Assembly: GCA_022316685.1 (NCBI GenBank)
Contig: JAKJHU010000030.1
Span: forward strand, 4,657,058-4,721,057
Direction: 5' to 3'
Length of the DNA stretch: 64,000 nt
DNA from: Progne subis subis
Taxonomy: Eukaryota > Chordata > Aves > Passeriformes > Hirundinidae
The translations under genes and the position numbers were made by a program. Under the pieces are notes generated by a model. That model had not been told where the DNA came from and searched no databases. It worked only from the letters and a program-made list of their open reading frames with translations. This document shows positions 14,241 through 27,500 of the stretch, in pieces (position 1 is the stretch's first letter; every line of letters begins with the position of its first letter).

Positions 14241-15412
14241 GTAAAGCCGTGATCCGGGCCGGGGGATGTGTGGGGAAGCTGTATTGGGACAGGGGCGCGC
14301 CGGGCTGGGACGGGGCTGTGCCCCCGAGCAGCCGCGGAGTCCTGGTCACAGCCGTGCCCCGGAGCTACGCTGGGCAGCTCCCTCAGCGCCGTGGGAATAA
14401 ACGGGAAAAACCGCCGGTGGTGATGAGCTTTTAATTATTCTGTTCTTCTTTAATTATTTCCTGCACTTGCCCCTTTTTCCATGCGTGTTCTTCCTTTTCC
14501 CGTACTGACACCGTAAAGTCTTGGCGCGGAATTTCTATGCAACACCTAATTATGACCAGTTATTATTTAAGTGATACTGTATTGTAAACGTTTTTGTGTA
14601 ACTACAAATGAATGTGTGTAATTATGCAAGGCATTAGAACACAATTATTTATATTTGGTTTATAACTACGCACAGTTGTTTTCACATGCTAGCTAGTTGC
14701 CCTTATTGTATTTCTTTAAAATTAACTGATTGCTTTATGCACTATATAAAAAGGTGGGAAAAGAGAATTTCAGCTCCATAGAGCTTGTGATCAAAGCAGA
14801 AAAAGGTGCAGACAAGCAGATCAATGGCACAGGGAGACAGAAATGTCCCATTCGAATCCCTCGTTCCATCAATTACAGACTTACTGGAACAGATTTAGAT
14901 TAGTGCTGTAATATAGTCAGAGACCCAGAAAATGCAGTTGGTCAAGAAAGGAAATTGAATTTATTTTGTCTACGAGAAGCCAAAGATTTTAAATCATTCC
15001 TTTAGATATACTGCATTGGTTAATGTCTTTCCTCTGAAAAAAGGAGTTTCCTTCACCGTCTTCTCCTTCATGCTTATCCCACTTGTTTAAAATGGTTTGT
15101 GTTAAATAAAACAGAGAATGTGGTAGGCAAAAATTGGCAAGATTTCTTTAAGTGGTCTTTCTGAATTGTTCTGACTTGCAGAAGCAGTAGAGTTGCATAC
15201 TCTTACAAAGCATATCTCATACTTCTGTCAGTAAGCCTATTGTCAAGGACAGTTCATGTGATCAAGCCTTCAAATCTGATATTTTTTTCTTTTATAGGTC
15301 TGCTTAATGAGAGGCTGGAGTGTGAGCAAGTTTATTCCTTAAATTGGCATTACTTCAAAATGTAACTAGAAGCTTACAGAATCACTATTTTTTTATCTTT
15401 TAATATTTAGTT

Positions 15413-15552
15413 ATGGGTGATGAGTCAGTACCATATATGCTGGGTGAAGGAACCACTAAAACATACCAAATACCTATTAGTCATCTGGACTACAAATTCA
15501 TTGAAAAATGTACAGATGTTAAGCACCTGGAAAAGATTCTCAGGGTATTAAG
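15413..15552 (+). CDS. SPAG1: SPAG1 coding exon 1 (residues 1-47)
   Basis: The exon begins at 15,411 after taatatttag, with the ATG two bases in. Contains TYQIPISHLDYKFIEKC and HLEKILRVL, matching the mammalian N-terminus. Ends AG|gtaaat in phase 2. Confidence 0.95.
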
Positions 15553-18500
15553 GTAAATTTATTTTTTTACTTTCATTAATAATGATATTCCTGTTCTGCA
15601 AAATTTGAGGGAACCCTTTTCTATTTGTCTGAACCTATCTGTGACTTTCTAATTTGAATTTAAAACACAAATTTAAAGTAATCATGCTAAAAGTGTCCCA
15701 ATGATAACACTAGAAATCCAAGTCCTTTTTTAACCATTCAAAAGGTCTGAGTAACTCAGTGCTAGGTTTTTTTTGAAATGCTACCACTCTGTTTTGGTCC
15801 TCTCATGATCCATGTTGCCTGACTAGCAATTTCAGATGCCATACCTGTTTAACTTTTGCTGTAAATAACACAAGTTTCTTTTTTATGAGCACTGTGGTGA
15901 TAATTTTGAACTGTGTATGTGGGCATTGGTACATGGCTGAAGGTTAACTGGAGTTTTTTTAATAAAAACGTTATTAGATGGTAGTTAGATTGGGTTGTAA
16001 GAGGAAAATAGTCCTCTACAGTCACTGTACTAACTATGCATGGAGGGAGGCATGGAGGATGTGGTGCAGTTTAGTTCTTTTTTGTTAACATTTTTATCTT
16101 TGCATTTTAAAGGTCTGGTGAGGAGGGGTGTTACCCTGAACTTACATTGGCTTGTGAAAAGCGTATTGAGTGTTTGGATCCAAGGAGCAGAGCTCTGAGA
16201 AAAGATAAGCCTGCAGCCACAGCTTCTGATTTCACGGCTGAAGAATGGGAAGCAATTAATAGTGAACTGATGGTACAGGACCTAATTTATAATGGTCCAT
16301 TAATTTAATCACTGTGATGTATCAGTCTTCTTCTTGTGCCTAAGTAGAAAGTAATCATTTGATTAAAAGAGGAAATGATCAAGGAATTGTGTTTTTAAAT
16401 TTATTTTCTTGTTTAATGTCACTGAACCTTAACTACCCATTTTAACTCTACAGATTTTAGTTCTTTTTGGTAGATCACTTTTTATTGAAAAAAACACTGT
16501 TGCTCTTTTTCTTAATTGATTTTCCCCGTTAAGAGCAGTGCTTTTTAGGGATAATTATTCTGCTGCCTTAAGGTAAAAATACATTATTTATTTATTTTCA
16601 GAGCTGGCTGACAGAAATTAATGAAGATGATAAAAAATCACAGCTCCTGAAAACAGACACACTGAATGAAAGACAAGATAACTTGCCTCCTGTTCGTTGT
16701 TCCAGCAGCTGCCTTCCCACTAATCAGGTATCTCCAGTTTTTTGTGTTAATTATAGTTTTTTCTAAAACCGGGAGATTTTTATATATATGAGCTTCTAAT
16801 CATTGTGCCTTTCTTACTAGATTTATTTTGTTAATCAGAAAATAGACCAGAAAATAAAAACCTTTAAGCTCCCTTGCAAGAGACCAATGCTTAAACAAAA
16901 ATGCTTTCTTAGTACTAGCATGTGTATTGTAATAATATTTTAATTCTGATCAAGAATTCACTGCCAAAGCAGATCTCCTTAAACACCCTTTTGTTGTTCT
17001 TTGATTCATATTTCAAAGTACCGTTTAAACGTGTGAACTAGGCTCCTTCTGGATAAATCATGCCAGGAGATTTTCTCCAGCTGCCAACAGGCTTTTGCTC
17101 CTCAGGGCCAGTCAGAAGCCAGCACAAAACAAACACCCTGGAACTGATCCAGTGTGGGTGTTAGAGCCTCTGCAGCAATTGTTTTGCACTATAACCACTC
17201 CTGTGTTGGGTAGTGTATATGTAGCCTTTGATTGTGCTTATTTTGTACCTTGTGTTGCTATTCCCACTGCAGTCATACAGCATACTTCTTAATTAAGCCC
17301 TTAAGCAGATTTAACAAATCTTCATGACTACAGAACAAAAATTTACATTTTTGCCCAGGTATTACTTTCCTTACATTTTGGTGGGTTTTTCTTTTTTTTT
17401 AATTTATTTATCTGCTGAAATCAGTTTTTTTTCTGGCCAGCTTTTCTTGCTAATACTAAATATAGTGATACCAAAGGGATTGGCAGACAAGTAGGTGTGG
17501 ATGGGATTTTTCTGAATTGTCAGGTATTGTCATGGATCAGTTCAGTCTGATTCTCAACATTTTCTTTGAAATTCTGGGACACTGCAATAGGAAATTGATG
17601 ATTAAGCATTGTTCTTTTTGGAGGTTCGTGAGTCAGAAATGTCAGAAATCGCTTACGAAGCGATCCTTACAAGTCATGTCATCTTTCTTACTAACTCCTA
17701 TTTTTCTTGAATAACCATGTATTATTAAATGCCTGATTTGTGTTCTTGTGTTTTCAGAAACTACTTCTTACTGTCAGCTGGTACATAGGTGTTGGACCCA
17801 GACATTTGGGATAGCTAGACAGTCTCTGTTATGTGGTATACAGAGAGGCTGGGGATTCCACTGAATGTTTTATAAGTAGTTAGTATTGAGACTAAGGTGT
17901 GCTTTGGTTTGGTTTGTGGGTTTTTTTGGTTTTTTTGGGTTTTTTTAATTAATGTGTACTCTTCAATATTTTGCAATGTATGTTCCTCTTGACTGTCCTA
18001 TTTTGCTGAGACGGATTGTGCCACTATAGCTTTATTCTTGATTCATGTCCTGTATAACTGCTAGAACAGAAAATGGTTTAATACCATGTGAACTCAGTAA
18101 ATCCAGTTTAGAATATAAGCATAAAATGATGGAAAGTGTCTTGAAATCTAGGATACTCCATGTTACTAAAGAGGATGTGTTCTGCTTTCAAAGACAAAAT
18201 ATCCAATTTTTTTTCTCCTCCTTTAAACCATGCAGCAGTCTTCAGATCAAATTTTGGTTTTTTGTTCTTCAGCTTTTGTTCTCCCTACAAGGTTTTGGTG
18301 TTAGCATTATTACCCAGGAAACCTAGATATAGCTTTTTGCTTTACCTGTGGTATGTGATTTCCATTCCTTTTGTCTAAGCAGATGGTCTCTGAAGGAATT
18401 ATAACCTGTCCTGGAAGAAACAAGAGAAACCTGAAACATGTGGCAGTACAGTTATATCACTGCTAGATCTCTACTGAATAAAAAGAAGCAGTTTGTATAG

Positions 18501-21500
18501 CATACACTAAATTTATACCTGTAACATGAAATCTCAAAAAAACCTGAATAATATACATAATCAGCTTTTCTTTTTCTTTCTTTCTTTTTCATAAAGAAAT
18601 GTGTCATCTTACAGTTTTTAAACATGTTTGGCTAATCAATTGGGACTATAATTATTTTCAGACTGGCATCATATAATTTTGTAAGTGGGAAGTTTAGAAT
18701 CATTGTGATAAATTTATCCTCTCTGCTAGAAAGAAATGCACAAAGCCTTCCATAATTTTATGTCATTACTTGGTTGGAGACTGTTCATCTGATCTGATGT
18801 ATAAAAAGTTCAGCATTTTCAATGAATCCAGTTCTGGCAATCATTATTGACCCTACACCAGTGGATTGCACTAATGGGTACAAATTTGGTAAATGAAAAC
18901 ATCTTGTTTTGTCTGTAATCAGATTTTCTTACTGATACTATATGCAGGTATGAATTCAATTCAGTACTGATAGTTTTAACTCTTGTATAGTGTTTTCTTT
19001 TTATTGGTGTGAATCCATGGGGGAGATTTTCCAAAAATGGACTGAAAAAGAGTAAAGTTTATGCAATATCCCCCTCTTTAACACAATGTGGAAGCTTCTG
19101 TCTTACACCCCTGTTTTCTTATCATGCTGCCCAGAAATGTCTTAACTTTCCACACTGTATAATTATTATTTTTGTGGCCTCATTTTGTCCAGGAGAGAAC
19201 TAAAGCATGTGTTTAAAGCTATTCATATTCAAAAGACTGTATTAATGGAATTTCAGCTTAGACTCCTTTGCCAAACATGATTTTCTAATACTGTTCCAGA
19301 AAAATTTGCATCCTCAGATACATCCTCATGCTGCAGCCCAGGGCATGCAAAAGACATACAAGTTTTATGTTATAAAAATCCATTGTGATAGGATCTAATA
19401 GCTTTCATGTTGTTTTGAATACACTGAATTAAAAACTAATACCGGATAGCTGCCATAGAATAGTCATATTTTAGGCCAGCACACAGGGCCCGCAGGAGAA
19501 CCAAGACCAAGTTGTGTCACCTGTACTGAAGCCAATTTGTGAGTTCATCTTTGATCCAGAAAATGTTCAGTGGGCTGCAGACCCAGTAGGATTCATGCAT
19601 TTTGAATTATGGCAGGAAACATGACAAGCACTGAGATTTTTTTTGGAGTTCCGTGCCATGCAAGTGTACATTCTTCATCAAAGCCTCTTGGATGAGATCC
19701 TCTGAAATATTACTGATGGAGAAATTCCTGACTCTGTTGGCACCACAACTTGATTACAATTATTTCAAAGATATAAGACTTGGAATTTTTAAAATTGTGG
19801 CTTTTGGAGTCAATGTTTCTTCCTCATTCCTTAAATGTACATGCTATAGTTCTCTCCCTAAGCTGGAGTTGCATTAGTATAAGTACCTTATGAGAGTTTC
19901 TTCTGAGAGTTGCAGTATTTTTGCTTATTTAAATTAAGGACTTCTGTTGAAAAAAGCTCCTTGATACTCATTAAATTAGTACATTTTTATTATACACCAG
20001 CATGGATATATAATAATAACTCATGTTTCAGGAAGGCATATTTAGGGGTTCCCTCCTCTAAACATGTGATGATCGCTAAACATATTTGTCATTTTGTCTC
20101 CCTTCCTGAAAGACATAACATTAAGAGTAATTCTGGAGTTATATACTACAGAAGTTTGTGTAACCTAACATTGTGGATAGTCAGAAGTGTTTACAGGAAG
20201 GGTCACATTTGCATTATGTAAATTGAGGTATTTACATCCAGCTGTAGAAGTATGTCCTTGTTACAGTGTCACCACTGGTAAAGCGAGTTTAGGAAGCTTC
20301 TGGTAATTTCTTTGGTCCAGTTTATCACATGCTGAATTGAACTGGTACAGATATTTGGGGATTGTACTGTGATCTCTATCAGATTGTTTGTCTAAACACA
20401 GAAAATTGTAAATATGCAACTCTATAAAGAATTACACTGGTCTATCTCAGTGAATGCTGGATTACAAGGTAAGAGGAGGAGTGAATGGCCAGGATAGGGT
20501 AGATGGGAATATTTTGAGCTGGCTGTTCCACTGTGAAATACCTGTTTGGAACCACACCTTGCTATTAAGTATTTTGAAGGTAACAAGCAGGGAGGGGCAT
20601 AGAAGTAGTATAGTCTCATGACGGAGGCAGAAGAGATGCCAAAGGTGACAGCTAGCAAAATAGAGTCCATTAGCGTAGGAGATGGGTTGAGATATAAGGC
20701 AGTCAAATCTGATTGTCAGAACTGATTGTTGTAGGAAGGTCCTCAAGATAAATTTTAGGTAAGCAAGATCCAATGATGGAGCTTGCCTATAATCTAGAAT
20801 GATAGTAAATAATCTTGGAATTGCCTTTAGTGTAGTGATAAATGGTGAAAAGAAGTCCAGACACTACTTTGACGTAATTTATTTGCAAATTTGTTCTGAG
20901 TGTTCCAGGGACTACCGAAATCCGTGTGTTGAATGGGAAAAGGAAGCCTAAAGCCGTGTTACTGATTCAATCCCGGTGTCAAACACCTCATTTTTTAGTT
21001 TTTCTGAAGTCTGAGTTCTCCCTTGCTGTGTTGAAAGAATGGTTAGGAAGATGGCATTACAAGATACTAATTAGAAAGTTTCACTCAGTGTCTCTGTGGT
21101 GTGACAGGACAGCAGACAAAAAGTGTTAGACTCAGGAGCTTCTCAAATGGCAATGATATATGAAATGCGTCAAGATTTTCTTTAAACCAAGATGAGTTAC
21201 ATTTTCAAGACTGAGCTGAGATTAGTCATGAGTAGTGTTGGTTACTAGGAAAATACGTACTGCAGAAACAAACCTAAAAAAAACACTGTGAATTCCACTG
21301 CAACAAATTGTCTTACAAGGTGGCTGTTTGTTTCTCTTCTAGAACAAAAAAATGCAAAACAAACAAAGAAGCAAGAAAAACATACCGCGGGATTACAGTG
21401 AATGGGACAAGTATGTTAAATGCCTTGTATTTCAGTTTTTAATAAAATTTACTTACTTGTTTAACTAGGGAACACAGTTGATGTATTTTGCAGAAACATA

Positions 21501-24500
21501 GTATTAAGGTCAGCATTTTAGGGAACTGTAACACTGATGAAACTTTGGTTTTTCTTAACAAATGTTCTATTAAAATGCAAATGACATTGTGGTGCTAACA
21601 GCAGAGAACAGGTTAGTCTTTAGTTTTGTACAAGCTGTGTGAAATACCATAAATCAGCAGAAAAATAAATAAAAATTGATTGCTTAATTGATGAGATTTT
21701 TGAAAACAGCTCTAGGGTTGTTTAACGTGGACATATAAACATGAACTTCTCTATATCTAAAGCCACAGTTCTACACTGAAAACAAAAATGATGAATACTT
21801 ATTCCTGCACTGAACCTCTCTAACCTCAAAGAATGAGCTTCAGGCAGGTGCATCTGTTTACTCAGATGCAATTACACTAAATAGAGGATTAGAGAGTAAC
21901 TATTTTAGAAGGGATGGAGCTCTGATACAAAGACACTCTGCATCACATAATGGTGGCACATCACCCTCCCAAGTTACGTGACAGGTTGATGCCCAAGTTG
22001 TTCAACATGGAAAGCAAAAAGCACATACTTGTGTTGTACATAGTAGAAGCTTTTCTGTAGTTCCTAACATCTGGAATATAATACTGTAGAATCAGAGTGA
22101 GGAGGCACAAGTTTCCAGTGCAGTAGAGGGTTTATTGTGGGGTTTGCGTTATGAAACTATAGCCCAAAGCCCCTGCAAAAACCCTGTTCTGCATAAGTTT
22201 TACGTATCAGTTATTTTCATGTGTGTCTTTCAGAAAGTGGTGCCTTCCTGCTCAAATGTGGACAAAGAAAATGGGTTATAAAAATAATTTCTGCAACAAT
22301 TTATTCTTTACTCTTGCTACTACACCTTTCCAAAGAAATTGTACAAATTTTGTTTACACATTTATGTACGCATTCTTTAAGTGCTTTAGCATGCTGATAA
22401 TAGTACAGGTTGTGAATTTTCCTATAGATTGTATTTATTTTGGATTATGATTACACTGAAACAGTGTGTGAAAGACATTTTCCAGTTTAAAGCATGTCAT
22501 GGTTTTAAAATATTTTGAGGATAATTTCAAAACTTTCAAATAATTGTTCGGGCAATTTCTAAACAAAATGTTTTGCTTCTTGTTTTAGAAACATTTATTT
22601 GAAATGTGCTTAATTTATTATAAATAGGTAGAAGTAAGATAGCAAAAGATCAGATTCAAAATGGAGAACAATTAGCCTTATGTGAAAAGGCTTTGAGTTG
22701 GATAAATTTTCAAAGTAGTATCTCAATTTCAGAAAGATACTCATATTGTCAAGGTTATTGTGAAAAGGCCATTTTTCATTACACCCTACACAGAAGAGCA
22801 GTAAGAATAATGTTTCTGTGTAATGTAGGAATTGATTATTACTATATTTATTTTACAGTACTACAGCAATATTTCTTTGATATACATTCCTAAACACTGT
22901 TTTCATAAGCTGCTTCAGAGTAGTTTTCAAAGTGTCTGAGACCACTTATCTCAAGCTTACTGTATAAATTGCTTTGAAGCTGTTCTTAGTTATTTTGGCA
23001 AAGGTTAATAGGGATTTTTGATGGGGCTGGGATGGAGCCTGATGATGCTGTTTCTTAAATTTTACCTGTCTTTTTTGGGGAAGATGGTGAAGAGGTGAGG
23101 CAGAGATTTTTCTTGGTCATGGGTAATTGAACACATCTTGTATCTCTTTTCCTTCTGTTTATAATGAAATACAGTATGCCTTTATCAGCTGAGGAGTCTT
23201 GCTGTGCAGCATTATTGAATTTGTCATTTTATTAATTAAAGGTTTGATGTGGAAAAGGAATGTTCTAAAATTGATGAAGACTGTGAAGAAAGTAACTCAA
23301 AAGCAAGATTCTTTAATAGGCCAAGTCTACCTATAATTGAAAAGAAAATTGACACATCTGGTAATGCCTTAGAAACATAATTTTTCTTTAATTGTAATAC
23401 TGTGTTGTAGAATATGAATACTAATTAAAGAAGTGCATCATAGAGCTAAAGTGCCTTTTTTTTCATCCCCTAGAGATGCTAAAAGTTGTTAGATCATCAA
23501 GTGAGCTTGAAGCCATATTTAAAAAAAAACTCTAGTCTTGCTTGATAAACAGTAAGAATGTTTGTTTAGTTGAGAGCACTAGGTAGAAAAGTAAAGCATA
23601 CATCTGGTATTACAAATGAATGGTAGAGGTTAGCCAGTTCCTTTTTTCTTGCACGCTAAATTGTATGCCTACAAGAAGAATTTAGTGTTTTATTACAGAA
23701 AATAAAATACAAATTTTTCTTTTAGTAAGCCATGTGCTTTTAAAAAATGCAGACTATGAAATTCAGTGTATTTTATCTGACTGTTTTGGTTACATCTGTG
23801 CAAGTTGCTAGTTGATGTTCTGTAGAAATATTTTTTGCTAGGAATGACAAAGAAAGAGAAAATTTTTATTGCTACTCGTGAAAAGGAAAAGGGCAATGAA
23901 GCCTTTGCCACTGGCGATTATATGGAAGCAGTGACGTATTATACTCGGTGAGTAAATACTGTTGTGTTCTTTATTTTAATGACTCGTAATTGTGAATGTT
24001 GTTTTTAGACCAATGTAATTGAAACAACTTCTTACTGAAGCAACTAGTGACAATTAAGATTATTTTCAAAAGGGCAGAAACATTTGGCAGAAGAGTATTT
24101 AAAGCACTGATCCATCCTGATATTAATTTTTATTTATCAGAAGAGAAGGGGCTAGATAGCGATGGAATGCAATCTGCAGGTGTCACAACTTCCTCAGATT
24201 TTTTAAACCATTGAGATTCAAGGGCATGTTTACAAAAATAAAAGGATAATCAGAATGTCAAACTGTGCTTTGAAATGGTAAGGACTTTAAAAAGCCCAGA
24301 AATCAGAAGTGTCAAAGTTTTCACTTAGAAATTTAGAGTACATGGGAATCTTGGGGTATTAATTAGCAGTGTAAATGGAGGGTAATGATATGACACTACT
24401 GTGAGATGAAACATGAAGATAATTAATGAGTTATCCCATTATCCATATTATAGTGGGATAACCTTGAAAAAAAGTAGGAGAATTAATGCATTTGTAGTCA

Positions 24501-27500
24501 TTGCAGATAAGTATGGAGAAAATAATGAATAGCAGTAGTGTGGAACAGCAATAAAATAAATATTTAACAGGTCTGTGTTTAGGAAGTGTCATTTATATTG
24601 GCACTGAAGGAGGCAGGGTTTTGTAGAACAGCTTATGAAAATGTATCTGGAGGTTGCTGATATAGATAGATAAGTACATACGTGTGTGTGTGTCTACACT
24701 CTTGTAATGATATTCATAGAGCACAAGCCACTTAACTGAGGCATTTGATGTAGGATGGGTGTTTTTTTGTTTGTTTTTTTTTTTCCTTGACTTGCAGCCT
24801 TAAGATCTTTCTTGTTTTGTTTGGGTTTTTTACACAAACATAAAAAAAGGCTATAGCTGTATTTAATATACAATAAGTAAAATACAAATACATAATATAA
24901 AAATAAGTAAAAATGTCTGCTTTTGGAACATAAATAAGGTACTAATTACTAGGGGTAGGCAGAATCCTTTCTAATGGAGAGTTTTTCCATTTTTGACCCC
25001 CAAGGGGCATTGTATGCCTTCTGAAATGTATGATAGTGACCATGCTGTTCTAACTGGTCACTTTTCTAAACCTATCTGAAATCTATTTTCTCACAGTTAC
25101 AAATATTTAAGTAAAATACTTTAGAGTGAATTGTTAATAACCTGAACAGGTCATCTATGTCTAGAATGGAAAATCTAGAGTCTGACCTCTTATTCTTACC
25201 CATTGGCTTTCTTGACTGGCTTGTCAGTCTCTAGCCTGTTTCTCTTGAGTGAAGACAAACCTTCCCACATTGAATCACTCTTTAGACTAGAATGTATTTC
25301 TTCTTCTTCCTCACCCTCCTACCCTCTCTAAAGAGCATGCACAGATTGTCCCACCATAACTGTTACGCACTGGGATCACAGCTGCACAGAGCTTTTATTC
25401 GTTTTTGTTTGTTTGTTTGTTTCCCATGTGTTGTTCATTTGTGGACAAGCATTTGAGATTGTTCTTCAACCATGGCTTTTTTCACAGATAAAGTGTGAGT
25501 CTATGGCAGTGTGCTGTCCCCCTGGAACTTTCCTTGGTATTCTTTCCAGTGAACACAGTCTTCCTTGCAACATTAGCAAGGTTGTTGGCAAAGATTCCCT
25601 AACCATTTTGTTATGTGCATCCTAGCTGTCTTTACTCCTCAGAGATGATCCTTTTGTTACAGAAGCTAAAGCCCTACCAACAAAACCAGCCCTGCAGCCA
25701 GACATTGACGTGGACAACTCATCCACTGTTACCTAAGTCTTTCCATTTTACAAGCAAGATCAAGGAGAATCCCATGTGTGCTCCCCCACCACCATGTTTT
25801 TCATCATAGTCTCCAGAGCTGTGTAGTTACTCTTCATCTCTCCAAGTTTCCATTTGGCAGTTTTGTTGGAGTCTGTGTGGATAGCAGGAGGAGGTAGTAG
25901 TCTAAGTGACAGATGAGCCACAGCATGTCCTCTGCAACATTGCAGGTCTAAGTCCTGGCAAGCAAGAGGCCTCTGAAGACAGTAAATCTAGTTGGTGGAT
26001 GATTGCCTGTGGTCTCACAGAAGGGAGTCTCTAACCACTACTGTGGTTAGAATACCAGTATTAATATTGCTATAGTACTGTTTTCAGCTTCCAGTAGTGA
26101 AATGTTTCTAGATTCAGGTTTTCTAACAATGACTCTAACATGATCAATATTCCTTTTGTTTTAGGAGTATATCAGTAATACCAACTGCAGCTGCATATAA
26201 TAACAAAGCTCAAGCAGAAATCAAACTTCAGGACTGGGACAGTGCTTTGCAGGATTGTGAGAAGGTACTAGATATGGAACCTGGCAACATAAAAGGTGAA
26301 GTAGAAAATAAAATTTAAATGTATTATTTACCTCTAGCAAATAAAGTGGTACATGTTGTTAGCTGACTTAATTGAGCTTTAGATCAGGTCTAAGAACAAA
26401 TAAGGAAACAGTGTACCTCCCCACCCCAAAGCAGTTTTAATGGTTTAATGGAAGAAGTTTCATGCAGTTCATGCTGTTGATCTGTAATGGGAATTCTTAC
26501 ATGGGAGCATGTTTTTCATATTATAACTGTAAACCCTCTTGTATTTGTGCAGTGTTTCCATAATACCCACACTGAATTATAATTTATAAACTACATGAAA
26601 ACAACCAAAGTTGTTGCTTTATTCCTTTCTGAAGTCAAGGACTTGAATGCAGCTAACTGTATTTGCATGGGTGGAGGGGGAAAAATTGAAAACTATGCAA
26701 AGGTGCTTCACAATTCATGATTGCGTCCTCAAAAGACATCATATGAAATTGCATCATTAAAAATCATCAAGAAAATAGTTGTTACTTATATAGAAGTAAG
26801 TGCAGAAATTTAAAAACTGCATAACTGAGCTTAATACTGTATAGAAAAAAAAGTGTATTTTTATTCACTTTATAATTTAAATACATAAATAATAGACTTC
26901 GTTCTTTTGTAGCTTTGATGCGTCATGCCACTGTACACAGTCATCTGCAGAATTACCAGGCAGCTCTAGAGGATCTGCATAAAGTGTTGTCTGTTGAACC
27001 ACAAAACTCTCTGGCTAAGGTAAAGATCAGTGAGTTGAATATGGCTAGAAAGAGGCTGTATGCAGTTGTAGCATAAAGTGAGTACAGTTCATGTTGTTTG
27101 ATGTACTTAGGAGTTTTGAGGACACACTCAATCTGCTGTGCCATTGATCAGCTTCCCAAGACTACATGTGGTGGAAATTAGGTACTTGAATGTGGCCAGA
27201 TCTTCTGTTCAGGACTTGATTGTGAGGAAAAGTCTTCTCTATTAGTGTAATTTAGGTGCCTAAAACATTTTCTGTTGAACATGCTTGCAGTATTAGTGTC
27301 TTGCTGATCAAAACTATTTGGAAATTTCTCCTGAAAAGATCTATTGAGATAGGTGCATTTAAGTTTGAATACTTAAAATAATGAGAAGGGAAAATCAACA
27401 GAGATGCCAAGCTTTTGTTGTTATAGTGGTAAAGTTAACCCAAAAGGAAGACCTGGATTCTGTCCTTGCTTCAGTGTGGTGTTATAAATCCTCATTTCTC

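Larger units (their letters stand above)
13535..14370 (+). promoter_or_regulatory. SPAG1: CpG island promoter of SPAG1
   Basis: An 0.8-kb block very rich in CpG and GC boxes (gggcgggcag, ccccgg) sitting about 1.1 kb upstream of the first SPAG1 coding exon. A long GC-rich minus-strand frame of 212 residues across it is of low-complexity Ala/Arg/Pro composition and is most likely a GC artefact. An X-box-like element is at 14,151-14,165. Confidence 0.7.
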